From NCBI GenBank assembly GCA_934270565.1, contig CAKQPR010000005.1, positions 41,087 to 105,086 of the forward strand: DNA of 64,000 nucleotides, in the 5' to 3' direction. The notes beneath the pieces were generated by a model, which saw nothing but the letters and a program-made list of their open reading frames with translations, had not been told where the DNA came from and did no database searches. Source of the stretch: an uncultured Clostridia bacterium. Its GTDB lineage: Bacteria > Bacillota > Clostridia > Christensenellales > Pumilibacteraceae. A program made the position numbers and the translations under genes. Each line of letters begins with the position of its first letter. Position 1 is the first letter of the stretch. Positions 35,548 to 45,557 of the stretch are shown here, one piece after another.

Positions 35548-37929
35548 ATGAAATTACCGCTTTCATGGTTAAACGAATACGTTACGGTAAAAGACGATCC
35601 GAAAACGCTTGCGGACAAGCTGCTTAATATCGGATTCGAAGTCGAAGAAATTATATACGTCGGTAAAGGGATCGAAAACGTTGTTGTCGGCGAGATCGTA
35701 TCTATCGAAAAACATCCTGACGCGGACAAGCTTCAGGTTTGTTCGGTAAACGTCGGTAAGGAAAAACTTGTTATTATAACGGGTGCGCACAACATTGCGG
35801 TCGGAGATAGAGTTCCTATTGCGCTTGACGGTGCAAACCTTCCGAACGGCACGCATATCGTATCCAGCCCGCTTCGCGGAATTATGAGTTACGGAATGAT
35901 GTGCTCGGGCGAGGAGCTTTGCATTGACGATAACGTAATAGAGGGGGCAGAAGTTCACGGTATCCTTATTCTGGACAAAGACGCGCCCATAGGCGAGGAC
36001 GTGAAAAAGGTTCTCGGGCTCGACGAGTATGTTTTCGATATATCCGTTCCCGCAAACAGACCCGATTGTCAGTCTGTTTACGGTATGGCAAGGGAAATTG
36101 CCGCGATTTACGGAACGCAGGCGAAAAAGCCCGAAATCGGATATAATGATGTAAAAACCGAAGGAAAACCCGTAAAAGTTACGATCGAAGCGCCCGATCT
36201 TTGCTCGGCGTATACCGGCAGAGTCGTCAGCGACGTGAAGATAGCCAAATCGCCGAAATGGATGCGCGATCGCCTTCGTTACGTCGGAATTCGCGCGATA
36301 AATAACGTAGTGGACGTTACAAACTATGTTCTTGCCGAAATCGGTCAGCCGCTCCATGCATTCGACCTTAATCTTGTCAAGAACGAGATAAAAGTGCGTC
36401 GCGCCGCAAGCGGCGAAAAAATCGTTGCGCTCGACGGGCAGGCTTACGATCTGAACGAAAAAATGCTCGTTATCGCCGACGAGACCAAACCCGTTGCTAT
36501 CGCGGGAATTATGGGCGGCGAATACAGCGGAATCAACGAAGATACGCACTCGGTTTTTCTCGAAGCGGCGAGATTTGCAAAAGAAAATATTCGCGCCACA
36601 TCGCGTGCGATCGGGCTCAGATCGGATTCGTCGGCGCGTTATGAAAAAGGCGTTGACTTTAACAGCGTAGAGCTCGGCAGAGAACGCGCGCTTACGCTTT
36701 TCGACAAGCTTGGCGCAGGTAAGGTTACTTCGCTTGCTTCTCGCGGCGGAGAAAAAGAGCAGCCTCTTAAAGTTATCGAAACGACGGTTGATAGGATAAA
36801 CGAGCTTTTCGGAATTACGGTAAAAGCGGAAGATATGGTAAGAATTCTTACTTCGCTTGAATTCGTAGTTGAAAGAGACGTAAACAAGCTTACCGTAACC
36901 GTTCCGAAATTCCGCGAGGACGTTGATAACTATACCGATCTTGCGGAAGAGGTAATTCGTTTCTATGGGTATTCCGAACTTACCGAAGATTTCATCAAGT
37001 CCGTTCGCCCCACGGTCGGAGGTGTAAGCGTCAGACAGAAAAATATTTCCGATATTAAAAACATGATGGCGGCTTACGGTGCGCTCGAAGCGTATAATTA
37101 CTCGTTTATAAACTACAAGGTTTACGATAAACTTCGTATTGCGTCCGACGATCCGCGCCGTAACGTTATCAGAATTATCAATCCTCTCAGCGAAGAATTC
37201 GGCGTTATGCGCACTCAGCTTGTCGGAAGTATGCTGAATTCGGTGTACGTCAATACGAGCCGTAAAAACAACGATTTCAGACTTTTCGAAATTGCGAGAA
37301 CGTATATTCCGAAGAGTTTGCCGCTTACCGAACTTCCGGAAGAACACGATACCCTTTGCGCGGTGTTTGTCGGTAAGAGCGAAGATTTCTACGCTTTGAA
37401 GTCGGTTGTCGGTAACGTTCTTAAGAACAGGGTTGAACTTACGATTGAGAGGTCGAACGAACCGTTCCTTCATTCCGGAATTTCCATCGATCTTTTCGAG
37501 GGTGGTAAAAAATTCGGCTACGTCGGAAAAATTCATCCGACCGTTGCGGAGAACTTCGGTATACCCGAGGACGTCTATGTTGCCGAAATCGATCTTAGCG
37601 GGTTTATTTTCGATGCGGAAAAGATCGTTCGTTTCAAACCGCTTCCGAAATTCCCCATAGTCGATCGCGATCTTGCCGTTACGGTAAAAGAGAGTTGCAC
37701 CGTCGGCGAGCTTATTGCCTGCATACGCGAGAGCATAGGCGAACTGTGCGAGTCGGTCGAACTGTTTGACGTTTATCAGGGCGAGCAGATCGAAAGCGGA
37801 TTCAAGAGCGTTGCTTTCAGTATAAAGCTTTATTCAGATGAAAAAACTCTTGTGGACGCTCAGATTCAAGAGTGTATGAATCGCGCCGTCGAGGGGCTCG
37901 GTAAACAATTCGGAGCAAAACTCAGATAA
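35548..37929 (+). CDS. pheT: Phenylalanyl-tRNA synthetase beta chain
   Basis: 793 residues. It starts with an OB-like tRNA-binding domain (EKHPDADKLQVCSVNVG), followed by B3/B4 editing domain (NPISVPANRPDC-like FDISVPANRPDC), the B5 domain, the class II-like catalytic core and the C-terminal FDX-ACB domain (FPIVDRDLAVTVKES). Follows pheS by 11 bp containing GAGGAGG. Confidence 0.96.
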   Translation: MKLPLSWLNEYVTVKDDPKTLADKLLNIGFEVEEIIYVGKGIENVVVGEIVSIEKHPDADKLQVCSVNVGKEKLVIITGAHNIAVGDRVPIALDGANLPNGTHIVSSPLRGIMSYGMMCSGEELCIDDNVIEGAEVHGILILDKDAPIGEDVKKVLGLDEYVFDISVPANRPDCQSVYGMAREIAAIYGTQAKKPEIGYNDVKTEGKPVKVTIEAPDLCSAYTGRVVSDVKIAKSPKWMRDRLRYVGIRAINNVVDVTNYVLAEIGQPLHAFDLNLVKNEIKVRRAASGEKIVALDGQAYDLNEKMLVIADETKPVAIAGIMGGEYSGINEDTHSVFLEAARFAKENIRATSRAIGLRSDSSARYEKGVDFNSVELGRERALTLFDKLGAGKVTSLASRGGEKEQPLKVIETTVDRINELFGITVKAEDMVRILTSLEFVVERDVNKLTVTVPKFREDVDNYTDLAEEVIRFYGYSELTEDFIKSVRPTVGGVSVRQKNISDIKNMMAAYGALEAYNYSFINYKVYDKLRIASDDPRRNVIRIINPLSEEFGVMRTQLVGSMLNSVYVNTSRKNNDFRLFEIARTYIPKSLPLTELPEEHDTLCAVFVGKSEDFYALKSVVGNVLKNRVELTIERSNEPFLHSGISIDLFEGGKKFGYVGKIHPTVAENFGIPEDVYVAEIDLSGFIFDAEKIVRFKPLPKFPIVDRDLAVTVKESCTVGELIACIRESIGELCESVELFDVYQGEQIESGFKSVAFSIKLYSDEKTLVDAQIQECMNRAVEGLGKQFGAKLR

Positions 37930-37932
37930 CAA

Positions 37933-40149
37933 GTGACTAACAATAATCGGAAAACGGAATTACTGGCGCCCGCAGGCAATATGGAAAGTCTGCGGGCTGC
38001 TGTAAATAACGGAGCGGACGCCGTGTATCTCGGCGCTCGCGATTTCAGCGCGCGCTCCAAAGCGGCTAACTTTGACAGAGAAGAGCTTGCCGCCGCCGTC
38101 AGGTATGCGCATTTATTCGGTGTTAAAGTTTATCTTGCGATAAATACGATACTGAAACCTTCCGAATATAACGGCGCGATTGAAGTTGCAAAATATGCGA
38201 TTTCGGTTGGCGTTGACGCGTTTATAGTACAGGATCTTATGTTTGTCGATATTTTGCATAGTACTATGCAAAATGCGGAAATACATTTGAGTACGCAATG
38301 CGGCATTCATAACGTATACGGTGCGATTGCCGCAAAAAAACTCGGAGCAACCCGCGTCGTTCTTGCTCGTGAAACAACGATCGAGGATATAAAAAGAATA
38401 AAAGACGAGGTCGACATAGAACTTGAATATTTCGTTCAGGGGGCGTTGTGCGTTTCGTTTTCGGGGAATTGTTATCTGTCGTCCTTGAGCGCGGGGTTGA
38501 GCGGCAACAGGGGTAAATGTTTGCAGTTGTGTCGTAAGAAATATTCTTACGATAATAAGCGCGGTTGCTTACTGTCGGCGAAAGATATCGATCTGTCGGG
38601 TAAACTCGACGAACTGACGAAGCTTGGGGTAAAATCGTTTAAAATCGAAGGCAGAATGAGAAAACCCGAATACGTTGGAGGCGTTACCGCGTATTATCGT
38701 GCGATTTTGGACAATAAAAAAGCCGACCATACGGAAATCGAAAGATTGTTCAATCGCGGCGATTATTGTTCGGCATATTTGAAAAATCCGACCGAGAACG
38801 TGATTTATCCGTATATTCAAGGGCACAAAGGATATAAAATCGGAAAAGTGGTCTCGGTGAATGGAAAATTTGCCAAGTTGACTTTGAAAAAACCGTTGAA
38901 AAAAGGTGATGGCTTAAAATTTATAAGCGGAAACTACGAAACGGGTAGTGCGTTTGTAAATTCAAACGGTTACGAAACCACGTTTTCGGGTAAAGTTAAA
39001 CCGAACGACGAAGTTTACCTTACCACGGACGTCGAGCTTGAAAACAAAATCCGTACCGTAAAACGCTCTTTACCTGTTTCGGTTAAACTTACTGCGGACG
39101 GAAATACGCTGATCGCCGTTGCCGAATACGGTAATGCCTTGGTTGAAAACAAAGCCGATATCCTCGAGCCTGCCGTAAACGCTCCGTTTTCGGAGGAGAG
39201 ATTTAAAAACTGTTTTGAAAAATCCGGCGACGTTTTTAGTTTGGGTTCGTTTAATTGCTCGGCAGAGGGGAAATTCGTTGCCGTGTCCTTATTGAACGAG
39301 TTCCGCCGCGAAACGTATTCGAAGCTTGAAAATGCGATTGTGATTGCATATGACCACTGCAAAAAACGCGTCTTGCATAGTACTATGCAAGACGGTGAAA
39401 ATTTAAAAACGGCGATAGACGGGTTGCGCGGTTTGACTTTTATCGATAACGCAACTATAATTCAGACAGACTCCGAGCAAGCCGATAAATATCTTCCTTA
39501 CGCCGATTACGTCGCATATTTTCCTAAGGACTATTCCTCAGCGGAAAACGTCTTATCGAAACTCGGTCCGAAGGCTATGCTTGTTTTGCCTGTTATGATA
39601 CGAGGCGAGGACGAACAAGTTATTAAGAATTTGCTTGACAAAACGCAAAACGTGATGGTAAACAATATCGGACATATCGAACTTTGTCAAGGCAAAAACG
39701 CGATTTTCGGACCGTTTATGAACGTTATAAATCCCGAATTTCCTTTTCCCGCGATTATGTCGCCCGAATACGACGGCAGAGAATATGCGGATAAATTCGT
39801 TTACGCGTTCGGGCGTTTTGCTGCCATGACGTTCGCGCATTGTCCGAATAAAACTCTTAACGACGGAAAATGTGCGGGCAAAAATTGTGACTTTACTCGG
39901 CAAAAATGTTTTTACACGGACGAAAGCCGAAACGTTTTCCCGATAAGGCATTACAAAGTCGGCTATTGTTATGCGCAACTTATGAATTGCGTGCCGATAA
40001 ATGTGCTCGATTATACCGATAAGTATGGGCTTAATCGTAAGTTTATCGATCTTACGGGGTATGCCGCCGATAACGGAATTGATATTCTCAAGGGGAAAGC
40101 GACCGTTTCGGAGTTTACCCGAGGCTATTTCAGACGTAAGCTTATCTGA
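37933..40149 (+). CDS. U32 peptidase family protein with DUF3656 (RlhA/TrhP-like)
   Basis: 738 residues, GTG start 3 bp after pheT. The U32 core begins ELLAPAGNMESLRAAVNNGA and includes STQ and the cysteine cluster GNRGKCLQLCRKKY. Later cysteines (CAGKNCDFTRQKCF) fit an iron-sulfur binding site. Members hydroxylate or modify tRNA/rRNA rather than acting as proteases in several bacteria. The gene contains two copies of the 18-bp palindrome TTGCATAGTACTATGCAA, both read as LHSTMQ (residues 108-113 and 481-486). The first replaces part of a conserved region without changing its length. Confidence 0.88.
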   Translation: MTNNNRKTELLAPAGNMESLRAAVNNGADAVYLGARDFSARSKAANFDREELAAAVRYAHLFGVKVYLAINTILKPSEYNGAIEVAKYAISVGVDAFIVQDLMFVDILHSTMQNAEIHLSTQCGIHNVYGAIAAKKLGATRVVLARETTIEDIKRIKDEVDIELEYFVQGALCVSFSGNCYLSSLSAGLSGNRGKCLQLCRKKYSYDNKRGCLLSAKDIDLSGKLDELTKLGVKSFKIEGRMRKPEYVGGVTAYYRAILDNKKADHTEIERLFNRGDYCSAYLKNPTENVIYPYIQGHKGYKIGKVVSVNGKFAKLTLKKPLKKGDGLKFISGNYETGSAFVNSNGYETTFSGKVKPNDEVYLTTDVELENKIRTVKRSLPVSVKLTADGNTLIAVAEYGNALVENKADILEPAVNAPFSEERFKNCFEKSGDVFSLGSFNCSAEGKFVAVSLLNEFRRETYSKLENAIVIAYDHCKKRVLHSTMQDGENLKTAIDGLRGLTFIDNATIIQTDSEQADKYLPYADYVAYFPKDYSSAENVLSKLGPKAMLVLPVMIRGEDEQVIKNLLDKTQNVMVNNIGHIELCQGKNAIFGPFMNVINPEFPFPAIMSPEYDGREYADKFVYAFGRFAAMTFAHCPNKTLNDGKCAGKNCDFTRQKCFYTDESRNVFPIRHYKVGYCYAQLMNCVPINVLDYTDKYGLNRKFIDLTGYAADNGIDILKGKATVSEFTRGYFRRKLI
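38251..38274. repeat. 18-bp palindrome copy 1 (24-bp perfect palindrome)
   Basis: The core TTGCATAGTACTATGCAA is at 38254-38271, with matching ATT and AAT flanks, giving 24 bp. It lies inside the U32 gene. Confidence 0.9.
39369..39394. repeat. 18-bp palindrome copy 2 (26-bp perfect palindrome)
   Basis: The core is at 39373-39390 with complementary CGTC and GACG flanks, giving 26 bp. It is inside the U32 gene in the same frame as copy 1. Confidence 0.9.
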
Positions 40150-40165
40150 TTACGGAGGCAAAAAA

Positions 40166-42526
40166 ATGACAGATTTGAAAATTGTCGGTTTGCTTGAATT
40201 TGACAAAATTCGAGAAAAAGTCGCGGCTTGCGCTGTTTCCGACACTGCAAAAGAAAATATATTGAACGCGGTTCCGTCTTTTAACAGGTACGATATCGAA
40301 TATGCCGCCGCGCTTACCGTCGAAGCCGATCTTGTCATGAACAAATATCTGCTCAATCCTATCGCGGGTTTCGACGACGCGAGCGCTTCGCTCGAAAAAG
40401 CGAGAATCGGTTCGACGCTTACTTTCGGCGAACTTCTGAGGATTGCGAGAGTGCTTCGAAGCGGAAGAATCGCGCGCACGACCATTCAGGACGCACCCGA
40501 AGATATCGTACATTTAAAGAAGATAACCGACGCTATTCTGATAGATTTCGGACTTGAAAAAGACATTGCTTCCGCGATAGTCAGCGATGTGGAAATCAGC
40601 GACAGAGCGAGCGAAAAATTGTTCGGGATAAGACGGAAACTGCTTAACTTAAATGCGAAACTCAAAGATCGTCTTGCGAGTTACACGCGCCGTAACGCAT
40701 CGTCAAAGTATCTTCAGGATAATATCGTGACGATACGCGAGGGGCGATACGTTCTGCCGGTAAAATCCGAATGTCGCGGCGAAGTTCAAGGAATCGTTCA
40801 CGACAGATCGTCAACGGGGTCGACTGTTTTTATAGAGCCGTTTGCGATTGTCGAGCTTAACAACGAATTGCGCGAAACCATCGTCGAAGAACAGGCGGAA
40901 ATCGAACGCATACTTGCCGATTTTACAAAGCGCGTTGCGGATCATTCGGAAGCGATTTACGTTTGCCAGAATGCGTGCGCGATGCTTGACGAGGTGTTTG
41001 CAAAAGCCAGATATTCGGTGAAAATCAACGGCGTTCCCGCGTCTTTCACTTCGCGGGAAACCACGTTTACTGCGGCTCGGCATCCGCTTATAGATAAAAA
41101 CAAGGTCGTTCCGGTCGATATTTCGGTCGGGAAAGATTACGATATACTGCTTATCACCGGTCCTAATACGGGCGGTAAGACGGTAAGTCTTAAAATCGTC
41201 GGACTTTTCTGCCTTATGGCTTATTTCGGGCTGTATTTGCCGTGTGAAAAGGCGGTAGTCGGACTTTACGATGGAATTTACTGCGATATAGGCGACGAGC
41301 AAAGCATTGAAAACGAGCTTAGTACGTTTTCTTCGCACGTCAGATCGCTTGTTAAAATTACTGCCGGAATGAAAGAAAATTCGCTCGTTCTGCTCGACGA
41401 AGTTGGCGGCGGAACAGATCCGAACGAGGGCGCGGCGCTTGCGGTCGGGATCGTTAAGTATATATGGAAAGTCGGGGCGTGCGCGGTCGTAACCACGCAT
41501 TATCCCGCGCTCAAAGAATATGCAGTGACTGCCGATCGGGTGGAAAACGCTTCCATGCAGTTTAACGGTGAAACGCTTGCCCCGACGTATAAGCTGATAA
41601 TCGGTGTTCCGGGGACGAGTAACGCTATCAAAATTGCGAAAAATCTCGGTCTTAGCGACGAAATCATAAATTATGCGGAAGCCGCTCTCGACGATCGCTC
41701 CGTAAGATTCGAAAACGTTTTGCGCTCTGCGGAAGAAATCCGTCGTAAAGCCGAGGAATCGCTCGAAGAAAGCGAAAGGCTGAAGAAAGAAACGTTTTAC
41801 GAAAAAGCCGAGGTTGAAAATCGTCGACGCAAGATCGAGGCGGCTGAGGAGCGAATTCGCAGTAACGCCGCAGCCGAAACAAAAAGGCTCGTTTCGTCCG
41901 CAACCGAGCGTGCGAACGAAATTATCGACGAAATGAAAACGCTTGTACTCGAAGCCGACGAAGCGGCTTTACTGAAAGCGAAGAAACTCCGTAACGAGCT
42001 CGAAGATCTTAACTATAAGCTCGCCGCCGAAAAAACTATGGTGGACTGCGCGCCGATTTCAGAAAAAGATATTGCGGTCGGCAAAACGGTATTGGTGAAA
42101 ACGCTCGGCGGTGAAGGCACGGTGCGTTCCGTCAATTTAAAAAGAAAAGAAGCGGAAGTGCGGGTCGGTTCGATTACTACAAAGGTAAAATTTTCCGATC
42201 TCGGCTTGCCGCTCGCGGCTCGAAGCGTACCGAAACAGCAGAAGAAAATCGAGGGCGGAGAACGGGCCTCGTCCGGCTTTACGGAACGCGAAATTATGTT
42301 GCTCGGCAAGACGGTGGACGAAGCCGTCGCGCTCCTCGAACCGCTGATCTATTCTATGGCAACGGAGAACGACGCGAAGACTTTGCGGATCGTCCACGGA
42401 AAGGGGACGGGTGCGCTCGGCAAAGGTGTTCAGGCTTATCTTAAAACGAATCCGAACGTGGCGGAATACCGCTACGGGCGGTACGGCGAGGGCGATAACG
42501 GCGTAACGATCGCAACTATCAAATAA
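40166..42526 (+). CDS. mutS2: Endonuclease MutS2
   Basis: 786 residues. A MutS-like core (DNTVTIREGRYVLPVKSECR-type segment) leads to Walker A ITGPNTGGKTVSLK. Walker B is LVLLDEVGGGTDPNEGAALA. A coiled coil follows at about 540-620, then a KOW-like patch and a C-terminal Smr nuclease domain (RIVHGKGTGALGKGV). The MutS mismatch domain is absent, as expected for MutS2. It acts in anti-recombination or ribosome rescue in other Firmicutes. ATG at 40166 after CGGAGG. Confidence 0.95.
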   Translation: MTDLKIVGLLEFDKIREKVAACAVSDTAKENILNAVPSFNRYDIEYAAALTVEADLVMNKYLLNPIAGFDDASASLEKARIGSTLTFGELLRIARVLRSGRIARTTIQDAPEDIVHLKKITDAILIDFGLEKDIASAIVSDVEISDRASEKLFGIRRKLLNLNAKLKDRLASYTRRNASSKYLQDNIVTIREGRYVLPVKSECRGEVQGIVHDRSSTGSTVFIEPFAIVELNNELRETIVEEQAEIERILADFTKRVADHSEAIYVCQNACAMLDEVFAKARYSVKINGVPASFTSRETTFTAARHPLIDKNKVVPVDISVGKDYDILLITGPNTGGKTVSLKIVGLFCLMAYFGLYLPCEKAVVGLYDGIYCDIGDEQSIENELSTFSSHVRSLVKITAGMKENSLVLLDEVGGGTDPNEGAALAVGIVKYIWKVGACAVVTTHYPALKEYAVTADRVENASMQFNGETLAPTYKLIIGVPGTSNAIKIAKNLGLSDEIINYAEAALDDRSVRFENVLRSAEEIRRKAEESLEESERLKKETFYEKAEVENRRRKIEAAEERIRSNAAAETKRLVSSATERANEIIDEMKTLVLEADEAALLKAKKLRNELEDLNYKLAAEKTMVDCAPISEKDIAVGKTVLVKTLGGEGTVRSVNLKRKEAEVRVGSITTKVKFSDLGLPLAARSVPKQQKKIEGGERASSGFTEREIMLLGKTVDEAVALLEPLIYSMATENDAKTLRIVHGKGTGALGKGVQAYLKTNPNVAEYRYGRYGEGDNGVTIATIK

Positions 42527-42542
42527 ATAAGCCTCAATCGCT

Positions 42543-42570
42543 TTGATTTTTCGACGGAGTGTGCTATAAT
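42543..42570 (+). promoter_or_regulatory. Promoter for the 42.6-kb gene, desulfurase and thiI
   Basis: TTGATT (42543-42548), 16-bp spacer, perfect TATAAT (42565-42570). Confidence 0.65.
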
Positions 42571-42599
42571 TTAAACGGTAGTTGTCTGCGAGGTTAAAA

Positions 42600-43274
42600 A
42601 TGGATATTTATTACGAGAAAAACGTAACGAACGAAAGTATAGACAAGCATAAAAAACGTAATACGGTGCTTAAAGTTTTTAAAATCGCATCCGTTGTGTG
42701 GCTTGTTCTTATAGGCGTGTTTATTTTTCAGTTTTTCAGTTGGGGCGAGCGGGGCGTCGTAAGTATAATTATCGAGCTTGTGTTTTTGCTCGTGCCGCCG
42801 ATCTGCTCGATTCTGCTTTTTACGAAGCTACTTGCAAATCTCAACTGTGAATACGATTATTACGTTACCGACGAAAAATTCCGTATAATTAAGGTAATTA
42901 ACAGAGTGAAACGCAAAAAAATGCTCGAAGTTCCGCTTTCGGCGTTTGTGTCAGTCGGATCGGTGAATTCCGAAAATTTCGAGCGTTATGCCGCAGATAA
43001 GTCGGCCAAGCTTGTTGCGGCTTATTGCAACGAGGAAAATTATCCGATTTACGTTTACCTCAACGACGAGACCGAGAAAAAACTCCTCGTGCTCGAAACG
43101 GACGAAAAATTTCTGATCGCGCTTAGAAGAGCTTTGAATTCTACCGTGATCGAAACCGAGCTGAAGCTGTATATTTCAAAACTTATGAATAAAGCCAATT
43201 CCGAAGCCGACGGCGAGGTGGTCGAAACGGTTTCCGCAGAAGAATCCGACGTGTCCGACAAGGAGGGAGAATGA
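42600..43274 (+). CDS. Hypothetical membrane protein
   Basis: 224 residues. Two hydrophobic helices (about 31-50 and 56-80) precede a soluble domain with mixed beta/alpha character (YDYYVTDEKFRIIKVINRVK). It ends in an acidic Glu/Ser-rich tail. The ATG at 42600 follows GAGG. It overlaps the desulfurase start by 4 bp, so it is co-transcribed with the sulfur-transfer pair. The function is not recognised. Confidence 0.6.
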   Translation: MDIYYEKNVTNESIDKHKKRNTVLKVFKIASVVWLVLIGVFIFQFFSWGERGVVSIIIELVFLLVPPICSILLFTKLLANLNCEYDYYVTDEKFRIIKVINRVKRKKMLEVPLSAFVSVGSVNSENFERYAADKSAKLVAAYCNEENYPIYVYLNDETEKKLLVLETDEKFLIALRRALNSTVIETELKLYISKLMNKANSEADGEVVETVSAEESDVSDKEGE

Positions 43275-44404
43275 TTTACCTCGACAATGCGAGTACAACG
43301 CCCGTGTGGGATAAGGCGATCCGCGTTACCGAGCAAATATACGGTTGTGATTTTTTCAACCCTTCGTCGACTTATCGTGGCGGGATCGAGGCGAAAAATA
43401 AAATCAACGAGGCTCGGTTAATCGTTGCGAAGCGCCTTAACTGCAAAGCGGGAGAAGTGTATTTTACTTCGTGCGCGACCGAGTCGAACAACTGGGCGAT
43501 AACTTGCGCCATAGGAAACGGCAAAGGAAATATCATCGTAAGCGGCGGTGAGCATGCGTGCGTTTACGAATGTGCCAAAAATCTGAAAAATAAGGGCTGT
43601 GACGTTCGTTTTACAAGACTTTTGCCGAACGGAACGGTTGACGTCGAACATTTGTTTAGTCTTATAGACAATGAAACGCGGCTTGTTTCGGTTATTCACG
43701 CATCGAACGAAACCGGCGCGGTAAACGATATCGCGGCGTTGACAAAACTTGTAAAGTCGAAAAATCCGAACGTTATATTTCACTCGGACGGCGTTCAGGC
43801 GTATCTGAAAATCGATAACGACGTTCGGGCGCTCGGGGTGGATTTATACAGTATTTCCGGACACAAAGTCGGCGCGCCGAAGGGTGTGGGGGCGTTGTAT
43901 GTTTCGTCGAGAGCGAAACTTCGTCCTTTTATATTCGGAGGCGGTCAGGAAACGGGCATGCGTTCGGGCACGGAAAACGTTGCGGGTATTGTTTCGCTCG
44001 GGGTTGCGACCGAAGAATATTCGGCGCGTTTTGACAGAAATAAAATTCTCGCGTTGCGCGAAAAGCTCAAAGAACTGTTAAAAAGATCGATCGAAGGCGT
44101 GATTTTTCTCGGCGAGGGTGCCGAAACAAACGGTACGATACTTGCCGTTTCGGTGCCGAATACCCGCGCCGAAATAATTCAGTCGATGTGTGCGGACGAA
44201 GGCGTGATTATAGGTCGCGGGTCGGCGTGTTCGAGCCGTCACGGCGGCAATCGCGTGCTCGAAACGGCGGGGCTTAACAAGTGTACGATAGACTGTGCGA
44301 TCAGACTTAGTACGTCTCCGCTTACGACTGAAGAAGAAATTACGGAAGCCGCGCAAACTATCGCGCGATGCGCCGAAAAACTGAGAGGTAGAAGAGTTGG
44401 ATAG
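43271..44404 (+). CDS. Cysteine desulfurase (IscS/NifS-like)
   Basis: PLP enzyme supplying sulfur. 377 residues beginning IYLDNASTTP. The PLP lysine is K199 in SISGHKVGAPKG and the persulfide cysteine is C320 in GRGSACSSRHGG. It overlaps both neighbours. Its pairing with thiI suggests sulfur transfer for tRNA 4-thiouridine, like NifZ-ThiI in Bacillus. Confidence 0.92.
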   Translation: MIYLDNASTTPVWDKAIRVTEQIYGCDFFNPSSTYRGGIEAKNKINEARLIVAKRLNCKAGEVYFTSCATESNNWAITCAIGNGKGNIIVSGGEHACVYECAKNLKNKGCDVRFTRLLPNGTVDVEHLFSLIDNETRLVSVIHASNETGAVNDIAALTKLVKSKNPNVIFHSDGVQAYLKIDNDVRALGVDLYSISGHKVGAPKGVGALYVSSRAKLRPFIFGGGQETGMRSGTENVAGIVSLGVATEEYSARFDRNKILALREKLKELLKRSIEGVIFLGEGAETNGTILAVSVPNTRAEIIQSMCADEGVIIGRGSACSSRHGGNRVLETAGLNKCTIDCAIRLSTSPLTTEEEITEAAQTIARCAEKLRGRRVG

Positions 44405-45557
44405 AGTTATACTTATTCGCTACGGCGAAATTCATCTGAAAGGAAAAAACAAGCGCTTTTTCGAAAACAAACTTATAGGTAATATCAAGAAAAAGCTTGA
44501 AGGGATAGACTATAAGTTTGTTTATAAGCGCAGTCGCTACGTTATAGAAAATTACGATCCGAAAGACGAGGAAGAAATCGTCGAAAGACTTAAAAAAGTT
44601 TTCGGTATACACTCGATCAGCGTTGCCGAGTGCGTGCCGTCCGAGCTCGGGGCGATTTGCGAAACGGCAAAAAAGACCTCCGCGCAGAGCGGAACTTTCC
44701 GCGTATCGGTAAACAGGGCGGACAAGACGTTTCCGCTTAATTCGGTCGAGCTTTCAAAGGAAGTCGGCGGGGTTCTGCTCGAAGCTTATCCCGAACTGAA
44801 AGTCGATCTTTTCCATCCCGAATACGTGCTCAATATAGACGTGCGCGAGGACGGCGGCGCGTTTGTTTTCGGTGATAAAATACATTGCTCGGGCGGTATG
44901 CCGGTAGGTTGCGCGGGCAAAGGCATGCTTATGTTGTCGGGCGGGATCGACAGTCCGGTTGCCGGTTATATGATGGCAAAACGCGGGCTTTCGCTTGACG
45001 CGATACATTTCCATTCTTATCCGTATACGAGCGAACTTGCAAAGCAAAAGGTGGTCGATCTCGCCGGAATTATGAAGGATTATACGGGCGAAATCAATCT
45101 GATTTGTATACCGTTTACCAAAATTCAGGAGGAAATTCACCGCAGTTGTGAATCGTCGTATATGGTGACGATTGTTCGGCGGTTTATGATGCGTATAGCC
45201 GAGCGCGTCGCGATAATGCGCGAATGCGGCTGTATCGTCAACGGCGAAAGCCTCGGACAGGTTGCAAGCCAGACTTTACCGAGTATAAACGTTACTAATT
45301 CCGTGATCGGAAAGTTGCCGGTGCTTCGTCCGCTGATCGGTATGGATAAGGACGAAATAATCGATATATCGAAAAGAATCGGTACTTTCGAAACTTCGAT
45401 TTTGCCGTATGAGGACTGTTGCACGGTGTTTCTTCCCGACGCGCCCGTGACGCATCCGTCGCTTGTCCGAGCCGAAAGAGAAGAAGCGAGAATGCACGAC
45501 GCCGAAGCTTTAATCAAAGAAGCGATCGATAATCTCGAAGTTATAAAAATCGTCTAA
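44397..45557 (+). CDS. thiI: tRNA sulfurtransferase ThiI
   Basis: Makes 4-thiouridine at position 8 of tRNA. 386 residues, TTG start. An N-terminal ferredoxin-like part and THUMP domain (about 60-165) lead to the PP-loop motif LSGGIDSPVAGYMM. No C-terminal rhodanese domain is present, as in Bacillus-type ThiI. The last 48 bp overlap the convergent penicillin-binding protein gene. Confidence 0.95.
   Translation: MDRVILIRYGEIHLKGKNKRFFENKLIGNIKKKLEGIDYKFVYKRSRYVIENYDPKDEEEIVERLKKVFGIHSISVAECVPSELGAICETAKKTSAQSGTFRVSVNRADKTFPLNSVELSKEVGGVLLEAYPELKVDLFHPEYVLNIDVREDGGAFVFGDKIHCSGGMPVGCAGKGMLMLSGGIDSPVAGYMMAKRGLSLDAIHFHSYPYTSELAKQKVVDLAGIMKDYTGEINLICIPFTKIQEEIHRSCESSYMVTIVRRFMMRIAERVAIMRECGCIVNGESLGQVASQTLPSINVTNSVIGKLPVLRPLIGMDKDEIIDISKRIGTFETSILPYEDCCTVFLPDAPVTHPSLVRAEREEARMHDAEALIKEAIDNLEVIKIV

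Noticed and set aside
35569..37536. A 655-codon open frame opposite pheT, and similar long antisense frames at 6006-7580 and 14463-16016
   Set aside because: Each mirrors a well-conserved gene, has Arg/Phe/Asn-rich composition typical of reversed coding sequence, and no RBS or domain.
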